Below are positions 1 to 5,827 of a stretch of 5,827 nucleotides of DNA, piece after piece (within the stretch, counting starts at the first letter, position 1; each line of letters starts with the position of its first letter). The DNA is from Microbacterium sp. (GTDB lineage Bacteria > Actinomycetota > Actinomycetes > Actinomycetales > Microbacteriaceae), in contig JAITUD010000380.1 of assembly GCA_031286555.1 (NCBI GenBank), positions 1 to 5,827 of the forward strand, given 5' to 3'. Below the pieces are notes generated by a model. It was not told where the DNA came from, made no database searches, and saw only the letters and a program-made list of their open reading frames with translations. Position numbers and translations under genes: made by a program.

Positions 1-476
1 CGCGAGAGGCGCTCCGCTGTGGGACCGAGGATCAGCTTCACCAGCACCTCGGGGTCGACACCGGCCGGCACATCGAGCGGCAGGCCGCCGTCGATGAGCA
101 GCAGCTCGGTCACCCGCTCCCGATGCCGGTGCGCGAGCACCACCGCGACGAAGCCGCCCATCGAGTGCCCGACCACGGGCAGCGCGTCGATGCCGAGCGC
201 GTCCAGCACGGCGACGAGGTCGTCGGCGTGGGCACTCATGCCCGCCGGCCCCTCGATCTCGTTGCTCGCGCCACGACCGCGCAGGTCGGGCGCGATGACC
301 CGGATGCCGGGCAGCCGGTCGACCACGAACGGCCAGGCGAGGTGCGAGGCGGTGACTCCGTGGATCAGCAGGACGGATGCCGGGGTCTCGACGCCGACAG
401 GGTCCCAGATGCCGACGCGCAGCGCACCCCCGGAGACGGGGACGTCGATCGTGCGATAGGTGTGCGATGCGGGCAT
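1..476 (-). CDS. Alpha/beta hydrolase, N-terminal part (3' end off the left edge)
   Basis: This is a probable cytoplasmic serine hydrolase of the alpha/beta-hydrolase fold; the substrate cannot be told from sequence. I translated 158 complete codons from the ATG at 476. Visible motifs in order are LLIHGVTAS (residues about 36-44, the HG oxyanion-hole strand/loop), VIAPDLRGRGAS (60-71, typical of the fold) and VVGHSMGG (101-108), the nucleophile elbow with Ser105. Then comes LLLIDGG (125-131), the following core strand. The catalytic His and probably the acid lie in the missing C-terminal half; Asp129 is an alternative acid position in some family members. There is no signal peptide. The start overlaps the dehydrogenase stop by one base (TGATG) and a GGAG lies nine bases upstream, so it is probably translationally coupled. 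Family members of this shape include esterases, lactonases, C-C bond hydrolases and haloperoxidase-like enzymes. By context it may release the acid used by the neighbouring enzymes. Confidence 0.88.
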   Translation of the reverse strand, partial: MPASHTYRTIDVPVSGGALRVGIWDPVGVETPASVLLIHGVTASHLAWPFVVDRLPGIRVIAPDLRGRGASNEIEGPAGMSAHADDLVAVLDALGIDALPVVGHSMGGFVAVVLAHRHRERVTELLLIDGGLPLDVPAGVDPEVLVKLILGPTAERLS

Positions 477-1228
477 CAGCGTGCGCTCCATCCGCCGTCC
501 ATCGTGTATGAGGCGCCGGTGACCATGCCCGAGCGCTCCGATGCGAGCCATCCGGCCAGCGAGCCGACCTCGGCGGGGTCGACCAGCCGCTTGATCGCGC
601 TCTCGGTGAGCATGACCTTCTCGACGACCTCGCTCTCGGGGATCCCGTGCACCTTCGCCTGATCGGCGATCTGCTTCTCGACCAGGGGCGTGCGCACGTA
701 CCCGGGGTCGATGCAGTTGCTGGTGACGCCGTGCGGCCCGCCCTCGAGCGCGGTGACCTTCGAAAGCCCCTCCAGTCCGTGCTTGGCCGCGACATAGGCC
801 GACTTGAATGCGCTCGCCCGCAGCCCGTGCACGCTGGAGATGTTGATCACCCGCCCCCAGCCCTTCTCGTACATGCCGGGCAGGGCGGCGCGGATCAGCA
901 GGAACGGCGCTTCGAGCATGATGCGCTGGATGAGGCGGAAGGCTGCGGGATCGAACTCCTCGATCGGCGCGACGCGCTGGATGCCGGCGTTGTTCACCAG
1001 GATGTCGGCGTCGAGGCGGAGCGTCTCCAGCGGCGCGGTGTCGGAGAGGTCCACGACCCAGGCCTCTCCCCCGATCTCGGCCGCCGCGGCCTCGGCGGAT
1101 TCGCCGTTCAGGTCGGCAATGACGACGTGCGCACCTCGTGCTGCGAACTCCCGCGCGCAGGCGAGACCGATCCCGCTCGCGCCGCCGGTGACGACGGCGC
1201 GCCGCCCGGCCAGATCCTGCTCGGTCAT
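476..1228 (-). CDS. Short-chain dehydrogenase, 3-hydroxybutyrate dehydrogenase type
   Basis: The 250-residue protein probably oxidises (R)-3-hydroxybutyrate to acetoacetate with NAD in the cytoplasm. It shows the SDR cofactor motif TGGASGIG (14-21), an acidic Asp39 after the second strand favouring NAD over NADP, NNAG (79-82), and catalytic Ser132, Tyr145 and Lys149 (YVAAK). Compared from memory with the Pseudomonas fragi enzyme at a constant offset of ten, substrate-pocket residues Gln84, His134, Lys142, Gln186 and Trp247 are all present. The segments YVRTPLVEKQIADQAK and MDGGWSAR are characteristic of the family. Trp187 of that enzyme corresponds to Tyr177 here. The Asn usual in the SDR catalytic tetrad appears to be Met104. 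The ATG at 1228 is chosen because it forms an ATGA overlap with the TetR stop, has a strong GGGGGAG upstream and gives the normal family length. A longer in-frame start at 1402 would run deep into the TetR gene. Activity on another 3-hydroxy acid is possible. Confidence 0.9.
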   Translation of the reverse strand: MTEQDLAGRRAVVTGGASGIGLACAREFAARGAHVVIADLNGESAEAAAAEIGGEAWVVDLSDTAPLETLRLDADILVNNAGIQRVAPIEEFDPAAFRLIQRIMLEAPFLLIRAALPGMYEKGWGRVINISSVHGLRASAFKSAYVAAKHGLEGLSKVTALEGGPHGVTSNCIDPGYVRTPLVEKQIADQAKVHGIPESEVVEKVMLTESAIKRLVDPAEVGSLAGWLASERSGMVTGASYTMDGGWSAR

Positions 1229-1908
1229 CTGCTCTCCCCCTTCGTGGCGGCACCCGGATCGGGTCGCAGCGCCCTGTTGATGAATGCGCTCATCGCGTCC
1301 AGCACCGCTGCGTCGATGGCGACCGGCGGTCGGCCGGCTTCGTCGCGCTCCCAGAGCAGGTAGCGCATGCCGATCAGTTCGCCGGCGCCCATCAGCGCCC
1401 ACGCGACGACCTCGGTGTCGAGCTCCTCGGCGATCTCGCCCTGCCGCTGCGCGGCGGCGAGCCCGTCGCGATAGCCCTCCACGATCCGCTCGTAGTGCAG
1501 GCGCAGCACCTCCGGCGAGACGAACTCGGCCTCGCGCACCACCCGGTACAGTGCCGGATGCTCGGCGGTGAAGCGGAAGAACCCCTCGAAGCCGCGGCGC
1601 TCCGCGTCGATGCGGTCGGACGCGCCTTCCATCGCCTCGGACATCGAATGCCGGACCCGGCGGTTCAGATCGACGACGAGCGCCTCGAAGATCGCCTGCT
1701 TGCTGTCGAAGTACAGGTAGAACGTGCCCAGCGCGACGCCGGCATGCTCGGTGATCTTCACGATCGACGCCTCGTGGTAGCCGTGCTCGGCGAACACCGC
1801 TTCGGCAGCCTCGAGCAGCCTGCCGCGCGTGGCCTCGCCGCGCTTGGTCAGCGGGCGGCCCGTCGCGGGCGAGACCGGGGTCTCCGGAACCTCAACGGAT
1901 GCGCTCAT
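1225..1908 (-). CDS. TetR/AcrR-family transcriptional regulator
   Basis: This 227-residue protein is a DNA-binding repressor of the TetR type, probably a dimer controlling this operon in response to a pathway ligand. After a flexible N-terminal stretch of about 25 residues, the helix-turn-helix domain occupies about residues 26-74. It contains LLEAAEAVFAEHGYHEASI, then KITEHAGVALGTFYLYF and the usual DSKQAIFEAL, all typical of the family. The remaining C-terminal part is helical and variable, as expected for the ligand-binding and dimerisation domain (for example FEGFFRFTAEHPALYRVV). The ligand cannot be predicted. The start overlaps the ligase stop by 17 bases and has GAGAGGA eight bases upstream; the stop overlaps the dehydrogenase start (ATGA). 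Lying inside the operon implies co-expression with its likely targets and suggests autoregulation. No operator can be identified here because the operon promoter is not in the window. Confidence 0.93.
   Translation of the reverse strand: MSASVEVPETPVSPATGRPLTKRGEATRGRLLEAAEAVFAEHGYHEASIVKITEHAGVALGTFYLYFDSKQAIFEALVVDLNRRVRHSMSEAMEGASDRIDAERRGFEGFFRFTAEHPALYRVVREAEFVSPEVLRLHYERIVEGYRDGLAAAQRQGEIAEELDTEVVAWALMGAGELIGMRYLLWERDEAGRPPVAIDAAVLDAMSAFINRALRPDPGAATKGESR
1234..1240 (-). promoter_or_regulatory. Ribosome binding site deciding the dehydrogenase start
   Basis: The minus strand reads GGGGGAG, five bases before the ATG at 1228, within the end of the TetR gene. It agrees with the family-typical 250-residue product. 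Confidence 0.68.
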
Positions 1909-3445
1909 GGGCGTCGTCCTCTCTCAGCTGCTGCGCCATCGCCCGCAGACGCGGGCGGGCGATCTTCTCGATCGTGGACCGGGGCAGGTCGTCGACGAAC
2001 GCGACGCGCACCGGAAGCTTGAAGGCGGCGAGCCGCTCCCGCGCGAACGAGAGCAGCTCATCGGACGAGAGCGGGGCGCGGGCGACCACGAAGGCGACGC
2101 CCCGCTCGCCCCACACAGGATCGGGCACGCCGACGACCGCGCAGTCCTGCACGAGCGGATGGCCGCGCAGCGCGCGCTCGACCTCGGCCGGCGCGACGTT
2201 CTCGCCGCCCGACACGTAGATGTCCTTGAGCCTGTCGACCACGCTGTGCACGCCGTGCTCGTCGCGGTGCACGAGGTCGCCGGTGCGCAGCCAGCCGTCC
2301 GCGAAGGCGCGCGTCGTGGCATCCGGATCGTCGAGGTAACCCGAGAAGACGCTCGGGCCGTGCACCTGCAGCTCGCCCGAACCTGCACCCTCCAGCTCCA
2401 GCCCGCTCATCGGGTCGACGATGCGAACTTCGACCGAGGGGTACGGGCGCCCGGCCGCGCCGCGATGCCGGCCGGTCTCGGCGGCATCGAGGAGCAGCAC
2501 GTTCGGACCGGCTTCCGTGAGCCCGTAGCCCTGGGTGAGCGGCGCGCCTCTGGCCGCCCAGTCGTCGGCGAGGTCCGCGGGCATGGTCGCCCCTCCCACC
2601 ACGGCGCGACGCAGCGAGGAGAGATCGGCGTCCGCCCAGCGCGGGCTGTCGCACAGCATCCGGTACTGGGTGGGCACGCCCATCATCGTGGTGACCCCGC
2701 GCTCGGCGATCAGCTGCAGCACCCGGCCAGGGTCGAAGGAGCGCTCCAGCACGACGGTGGCTCCGGTCCACCAGGCCAGCAGCGGCTGCACGTTCCACGC
2801 CGCCACGTGGTACTGCGGCAGGATCGACAGCACGACGTCGTCGGCCGTCATCGGCATCGCCTGCCCGAGGGCGAGGTTGTTCCAGAAGCAGTTCTCATGG
2901 CTGAGCACGACGCCCTTGGGCGCGGCCTCGCTCCCCGAGGTGAAGATCACCAGCAGCGGGTCGCCGTCGCGCACGAGGCGCGGAACGACCGGATGTCGCG
3001 CAGCGGGGCCGTCGCTCTCGACGCCGGTCACGCCCAGACCGGAGACCTGCGGGCGCTCCGCACCGTCGAGATGTCGGACCGCCGCTGCCGCGAGCGCCGC
3101 ATGCTCGTCATCGACGAGCAGCAGCGCCGGCTCCGCGCGCTGCACGAGCGCTCCGAGCTCGACCGGGGTGAGGCGCCAGGACAACGGCACGAACGCAAGG
3201 CCCGACATCGCGCAGGCGAAGAACGCCACTACGTGGTCCGCGGAGTTGCCGGAGACCGTCGCGATGCGCAGACCGGGGCCGTACCCGGCATCAGTCCAGC
3301 GCCGTGCCAGCCGTGCCGACCGGGCGGCCAGCTCGCGGTACGTCGTCGTCACGCCGCGGTCGTCGATCGCGATCCTCTCCGGCATCGCGGCCGCGCGATC
3401 GCGCAGCCAGCGTCCGACGGTGTGCACGCCATCCGCGGTGCTCAT
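1892..3445 (-). CDS. AMP-forming acyl-CoA synthetase/ligase (ANL superfamily)
   Basis: The 517-residue enzyme is expected to activate a carboxylic acid with ATP and join it to CoA through an acyl-adenylate. Core motifs are clear: P-loop FTSGSEAAPKGVVLSHEN (168-185), QGYGLTEAG (305-313), GWLRTGD (384-390) with the ribose-binding Asp, and DRLKDIYVSGGENVAPAEVE (404-423) at the hinge. The C-terminal region PRSTIEKIAR (488-497) carries the probable adenylation Lys494. The residue before it is Glu493 where most relatives have Gly. ILPQYHVAAWNVQP (208-221) should line part of the acyl pocket. Length and motifs fit medium/short FadD-like ligases rather than the longer acetyl- or acetoacetyl-CoA synthetases. 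The ATG at 3445 forms an ATGA overlap with livM and has GGAGG seven bases upstream; an in-frame start at 3859 would add 138 residues that lie over livM. The acid substrate is unknown; context suggests an imported or enzymatically released short acid. Confidence 0.92.
   Translation of the reverse strand: MSTADGVHTVGRWLRDRAAAMPERIAIDDRGVTTTYRELAARSARLARRWTDAGYGPGLRIATVSGNSADHVVAFFACAMSGLAFVPLSWRLTPVELGALVQRAEPALLLVDDEHAALAAAAVRHLDGAERPQVSGLGVTGVESDGPAARHPVVPRLVRDGDPLLVIFTSGSEAAPKGVVLSHENCFWNNLALGQAMPMTADDVVLSILPQYHVAAWNVQPLLAWWTGATVVLERSFDPGRVLQLIAERGVTTMMGVPTQYRMLCDSPRWADADLSSLRRAVVGGATMPADLADDWAARGAPLTQGYGLTEAGPNVLLLDAAETGRHRGAAGRPYPSVEVRIVDPMSGLELEGAGSGELQVHGPSVFSGYLDDPDATTRAFADGWLRTGDLVHRDEHGVHSVVDRLKDIYVSGGENVAPAEVERALRGHPLVQDCAVVGVPDPVWGERGVAFVVARAPLSSDELLSFARERLAAFKLPVRVAFVDDLPRSTIEKIARPRLRAMAQQLREDDAHERIR
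1917..1923 (-). promoter_or_regulatory. Ribosome binding site of the TetR regulator gene
   Basis: The minus strand reads GAGAGGA eight bases before the ATG at 1908, within the last codons of the ligase gene. It supports independent initiation for the regulator inside the 17-base overlap. Confidence 0.6.
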
Positions 3446-4551
3446 CTGCTCACCTCCGCGGGCTGCGTGCCGAACGCGTCGGAGCCCTCCAGTGCGGTCA
3501 GCCCTGCAGCATCCGTCCTTCCCCCGCGGCGACGGCGCCAGCCGTCGACCGTGCCGGCGATCCCGCCGGGCAGGAACATGACCACGAGGATGAACAGCAC
3601 TCCGAGCAGGAAGAGCGGCTCGGACAGCGGCACCCTCAGCACGTCGGGCAGCTGTTGGATCGCGTCGGCTCTGGCGAGCACGGTGAGTCGCTGATCGAGG
3701 ATCGTGTAGAGCACGCCACCAACGATGGCACCCCATCGGAAGCCGACGCCACCGAGAACCACCATCACGAGCACGGTGATCGTGAGGTCCGCGCCGACGG
3801 CACTGGGCTGCGTGCCCGACTGCAGCAGCAGGTAGGCGATGCCGGCGAGGCTCGCGCACACCCCGGCGATGACGAAGACGATGAGCTTGGCGCGCCCCGG
3901 CCGCAGGCCGAGCACTCGCACGCGCAGTTCGTTCTCACGCGCCGCGGCGGCGAGATGGCCGAGCCTGGAGCGGTCGACCCACAGCACCACGAGGTAGACC
4001 AGCACCACCACGACGAGCGAGATCCAGTACAGGTTGCGCGTGTTCACGACGCCGACCAGGAAGTCGGGCACGTTCCGCGTCTCCAGCGCGAGGCCCTCCT
4101 CGCCACCGGTGATCCTCTGGTTGCGCCGCACCAGCACGGAACCGGCCTGCGCGAACGCCAGTGTGACCATGGCGAAGGGGATGCCGTCCACTCGCATCGC
4201 GATCGCTCCGGTCACCAGCGCGATCACCATGCCGCCGAGGAGAGCCGCGAAGACACCGGGCACCAGCGGCAGATCGATCGCCTTGAGCAGGATGCCGAGC
4301 CCATAGGCTCCTGCGCCGAAGTACAGCGCATGTCCGAAGGAGAGCATGCCCGCGGTGCCGAGCAGCAGGTTGTACGACAGCGCGAGTGCCGCGAAGACCA
4401 TGCACAGCGACAGCAGGGCCAGCGTACCCGGCGTGTACGTGGGCCCGGGCAGGATGCCGGGCAGCTGCAGGTTCAGGAGCGGGAGCACGGCGAGCAGCAC
4501 CACGAAGGCGGCGCCGATCACGATCGGGAGGAACCGGGCCGAGCGGGTCAT
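3442..4551 (-). CDS. livM: Branched-chain amino acid-type (HAAT) ABC transporter permease, LivM family
   Basis: This is one of the two membrane subunits of a Liv-type importer for branched-chain amino acids, amides, urea or small carboxylates. The 369-residue protein has about eight to ten hydrophobic segments. It carries the LivM hallmark NLLLGTAGMLSFGHALYFGA (61-80) plus GAY, then TGGEEGL (148-154) and the cytoplasmic ATPase-coupling loop around RSRLGHLAAAARENELRVRV (195-214) leading to LGLRPGRAKL. VLGGVGFRWGAIVGG (265-279) follows, and FLPGGIAG closes the last membrane segment near 333. After that comes a hydrophilic tail of about 35 residues with an RRRR run (339-342), presumably cytoplasmic. 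The ATG at 4551 makes an ATGA overlap with the livH stop and has GGAGG five bases upstream. The same frame stays open to 5439, but that extension is arginine-rich shadow sequence over livH. Its stop overlaps the ligase start by four bases, linking uptake directly to acid activation. Transport substrate is not readable from the permease. Confidence 0.93.
   Translation of the reverse strand: MTRSARFLPIVIGAAFVVLLAVLPLLNLQLPGILPGPTYTPGTLALLSLCMVFAALALSYNLLLGTAGMLSFGHALYFGAGAYGLGILLKAIDLPLVPGVFAALLGGMVIALVTGAIAMRVDGIPFAMVTLAFAQAGSVLVRRNQRITGGEEGLALETRNVPDFLVGVVNTRNLYWISLVVVVLVYLVVLWVDRSRLGHLAAAARENELRVRVLGLRPGRAKLIVFVIAGVCASLAGIAYLLLQSGTQPSAVGADLTITVLVMVVLGGVGFRWGAIVGGVLYTILDQRLTVLARADAIQQLPDVLRVPLSEPLFLLGVLFILVVMFLPGGIAGTVDGWRRRRGGRTDAAGLTALEGSDAFGTQPAEVSR
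3453..3457 (-). promoter_or_regulatory. Ribosome binding site deciding the acyl-CoA ligase start
   Basis: The minus strand reads GGAGG (extended GGAGGTGA) seven bases before the ATG at 3445. It is a near-ideal anti-16S match located in the last codons of livM and rules in favour of the 517-residue ligase. Confidence 0.78.
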
Positions 4552-5423
4552 GCCGTCCTCCCCATCAGTCCGCGCGGGCGCACCAGCAGCACGACCGCCA
4601 GCAGCACCACGACGATGAAGTCGCCTGTGCCGCCCAGGTAGGTGTTCGCGACCTGCTGCAGCACCGCCACGAGCACGGATGCGACCGCGGCGCCTGCCAG
4701 CGAGCCGAGGCCGCCGACCACCGTCACGATGAACGCGAAGATCAGCAGGGTGGATCCCAGATGCGCCGAGACGTAGGTGAGCGCGTGCATCGCGAGCACC
4801 CCGCCGATTCCGGCCGCCGCACCACCGATCGCGAACACCAGGGTGAACGAGCGGCGCACGTCGATGCCCAGGGCCGTGACCATGGCGCGGTTCTCGACGC
4901 CGGCCCTGATGATGAGCCCGTACCGGGTCTTCTTCAGGAACAGCACGAGGCCTGCGAGGACGAGCGCCGCCGCGATGATGAGCACCCAGTACTTGTTCGG
5001 GATGCTGGCGCCGAGGATCGACGTGGTCTGACCGAGCCACGCAGGCCCCTTGACGTTGACGGGATCGGTGCCCCAGATGCCCTCGAACAGGGCGACCGCC
5101 GCGAACGAGAGCCCGACGGTCACGAGCACCTGCTCGATGTGACGCTCGTACAGCGGCCTGATCAGCACGAGTTCTGTGAGTGCGGCGAACACCGCTCCGA
5201 CCAGCCCGCCCACCAGGATCGAGAGCAGGAACGACCACCACGAGTCGGTGCCGAGCGCCTGCGCGACGGCCCAGCCCACGAACGCGCTGAGCGTCAGGAA
5301 CGCGCCATGCGCGAAGTTCAGCACGTGCATGAGGCCGTAGATCAGGCTCAGGCCGCTGGCGACGAGGAAGTACAGGGCGCCGAGGCCGACGCCGATCACG
5401 AGGGTGAGGATGAGGGTGCTCAC
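4548..5423 (-). CDS. livH: Branched-chain amino acid-type (HAAT) ABC transporter permease, LivH family
   Basis: This is the partner permease of LivM; the two form the inner-membrane channel energised by LivF and LivG. The 291-residue protein is of normal family length, almost entirely hydrophobic with about eight membrane segments. It has the LivH hallmark GLSLIYGLMHVLNFAHGAF (24-42), a cytoplasmic coupling loop KKTRYGLIIRAGVENRAM (164-181) followed by ALGIDVRR, the motif VVGGLGSLAGA (235-245) and the terminal VRPRGLMG (281-288). Translation appears to begin at GTG (5423): this codon shares four bases with the livF stop (GTGA), and GGAGG lies seven bases upstream. The stop overlaps the livM ATG by four bases. 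The overlaps imply coupled synthesis of the transporter subunits in matched amounts. The substrate of the system would be set by a periplasmic-type lipoprotein binding protein that is not in this window. Confidence 0.93.
   Translation of the reverse strand: MSTLILTLVIGVGLGALYFLVASGLSLIYGLMHVLNFAHGAFLTLSAFVGWAVAQALGTDSWWSFLLSILVGGLVGAVFAALTELVLIRPLYERHIEQVLVTVGLSFAAVALFEGIWGTDPVNVKGPAWLGQTTSILGASIPNKYWVLIIAAALVLAGLVLFLKKTRYGLIIRAGVENRAMVTALGIDVRRSFTLVFAIGGAAAGIGGVLAMHALTYVSAHLGSTLLIFAFIVTVVGGLGSLAGAAVASVLVAVLQQVANTYLGGTGDFIVVVLLAVVLLVRPRGLMGRTA
4557..4561 (-). promoter_or_regulatory. Ribosome binding site deciding the livM start
   Basis: The minus strand reads GGAGG within GGGGAGGA, five bases before the ATG at 4551. 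Together with the ATGA overlap it fixes livM to the 369-residue form against the much longer open frame. Confidence 0.75.
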
Positions 5424-5827
5424 GAGACGGCCTCCGCACTGACGCCGAGCAGGCGACGGGTGAGGTCGGCGTCGTCGAGCACCTCGGAGGCAGGGCCGGT
5501 GTGCCCGACTCGTCCCCCGGCGATCACGATGGCGCCCGCGGCCAGGCGCCGCACGACGTCGAGGTTCTGCTCGACGAGCAGGATCGGCACGGTCCTGGCC
5601 GCCTCGGCGAGCGCGTCGGCGACCTCGGTGACGATCTTCGGGGCGAGCCCCTTGGTGGGCTCGTCCACCAGCAGCAGGCGGTTGTCGTTCAGCAGCGCCC
5701 GCGCGACAGAGACCATCTGCTGCTGGCCGCCGGAGAGCGTGCCGGCGCGCTGGTCGCGCCGCGCGACGAGATCGGGGAACAGCTCGGCGACGAACTCGCG
5801 ACGCGGAGCGGACTGCCGCTCGGCGAG
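5420..5827 (-). CDS. livF: Liv-type ABC transporter ATP-binding protein LivF, C-terminal part (5' end off the right edge)
   Basis: The last 135 residues of a cytoplasmic ABC ATPase are encoded; about 100 N-terminal residues, including Walker A and the Q-loop, should lie beyond the right edge. Read from 5827 in frame, the first visible part leads to the ABC signature LSGGQQQ (in-window residues 31-37). It is followed by Walker B with catalytic Glu in LLLVDEPTKGLAP, and then ILLVEQNLDVVRRLA. The EQN sequence at the H-loop position, where most ABC ATPases including LivG have His, marks the protein as LivF rather than LivG. The end, GASEV-like PASEVLDDADLTRRLLGV, is also normal for LivF. The Met codon at 5716 lies directly after the signature and is internal, not a start. 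The stop overlaps the livH GTG by four bases. LivG and the substrate-binding protein are expected further upstream. Confidence 0.93.
   Translation of the reverse strand, partial: LAERQSAPRREFVAELFPDLVARRDQRAGTLSGGQQQMVSVARALLNDNRLLLVDEPTKGLAPKIVTEVADALAEAARTVPILLVEQNLDVVRRLAAGAIVIAGGRVGHTGPASEVLDDADLTRRLLGVSAEAVS
5431..5435 (-). promoter_or_regulatory. Ribosome binding site supporting the GTG start of livH
   Basis: The minus strand reads GGAGG here, seven bases before the GTG at 5423. It lies inside the end of livF and supports this non-ATG start, for which no better in-frame ATG is seen nearby. Confidence 0.7.

Noticed and set aside
476..1402. Extended 308-residue reading of the dehydrogenase
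   Set aside because: The extra 58 residues lie within the TetR gene and precede the normal SDR N-terminus; the start at 1228 is well supported.
2735..2752. Palindrome GGAGCGCTCC as a possible TetR operator
   Set aside because: It lies inside ligase codons for Glu-Arg-Ser, is only ten bases long, and such GC palindromes are expected by chance in this composition.
1829..3694. A 621-codon open frame on the plus strand, antisense to the ligase and the livM end
   Set aside because: It is rich in Arg, His, Gly and Ala, with no recognisable domain or good ribosome site. It is fully explained as the antisense shadow of a high-GC gene with few stop codons; the minus strand has clear conserved motifs.
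1892..3859. Extended 655-residue reading of the ligase starting at 3859
   Set aside because: The added 138 residues overlie livM and have no ANL homology by eye; the start at 3445 has an excellent ribosome site and family-typical N-terminus.
3304..4641. A 445-codon plus-strand open frame opposite livM
   Set aside because: The translation is low in hydrophobic residues and dominated by His, Gln, Asp, Glu and Arg, as expected for the complement of hydrophobic membrane codons. No domain is visible.
3442..5439. Extended 665-residue reading of LivM starting at 5439
   Set aside because: The extra 296 residues are Arg/Pro-rich and out of frame over livH. The ATG at 4551 with GGAGG and ATGA overlap gives the correct protein.
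5420..5827. Missing H-loop histidine in the ABC ATPase as a possible inactivating change
   Set aside because: A Gln-Asn sequence at this place is normal for LivF-type proteins, so it serves for identification and is not an anomaly.
1..5827. CRISPR arrays, RNA genes, insertion sequences, terminators or a novel defence-type system
   Set aside because: No repeated spaced units, tRNA- or rRNA-like segments, transposase motifs, terminal inverted repeats or hairpin-plus-T runs were seen, and coding sequence fills the whole window.

Overview
The window is a densely packed stretch of a high-GC genome, roughly two-thirds or more G+C by eye, with a strong G/C preference at third codon positions. This composition, GGAGG-type ribosome sites and the gene families present suggest an actinobacterium. 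The style resembles Microbacteriaceae such as Microbacterium, but no marker gene is present and the assignment is an impression.

All seven supported genes lie on the minus strand, so transcription runs from the right edge to the left edge. In that order they are: the C-terminal half of a LivF-type ABC ATPase (5420-5827, entering from the right); the permeases LivH (4548-5423) and LivM (3442-4551); an AMP-forming acyl-CoA ligase (1892-3445); a TetR-family repressor (1225-1908); a short-chain dehydrogenase of the 3-hydroxybutyrate dehydrogenase type (476-1228); and the N-terminal half of an alpha/beta hydrolase (1-476, leaving to the left). There is no intergenic DNA. Every junction is a start/stop overlap of 1, 4 or 17 bases, and most starts have a good Shine-Dalgarno sequence inside the preceding gene. 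This is the signature of one translationally coupled operon. No promoter, operator, terminator, RNA gene, repeat array or mobile element could be supported.

The genes read as a catabolic import-and-activate module. The Liv/HAAT-type transporter would bring in a small carboxylate, amide or amino-acid-like compound; its binding protein and LivG ATPase are probably outside the window to the right. The hydrolase could free an acid from an ester or similar precursor, the dehydrogenase would oxidise a 3-hydroxy acid (most likely (R)-3-hydroxybutyrate to acetoacetate), and the ligase would form a CoA thioester. The TetR protein inside the operon is a plausible ligand-responsive autorepressor. The order of these steps and the true substrate are inference. 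The most notable molecular details are a Met at the usual Asn position of the dehydrogenase's catalytic tetrad, although its 3-hydroxybutyrate pocket residues are kept, and a Glu in place of the usual Gly next to the ligase's catalytic C-terminal Lys.
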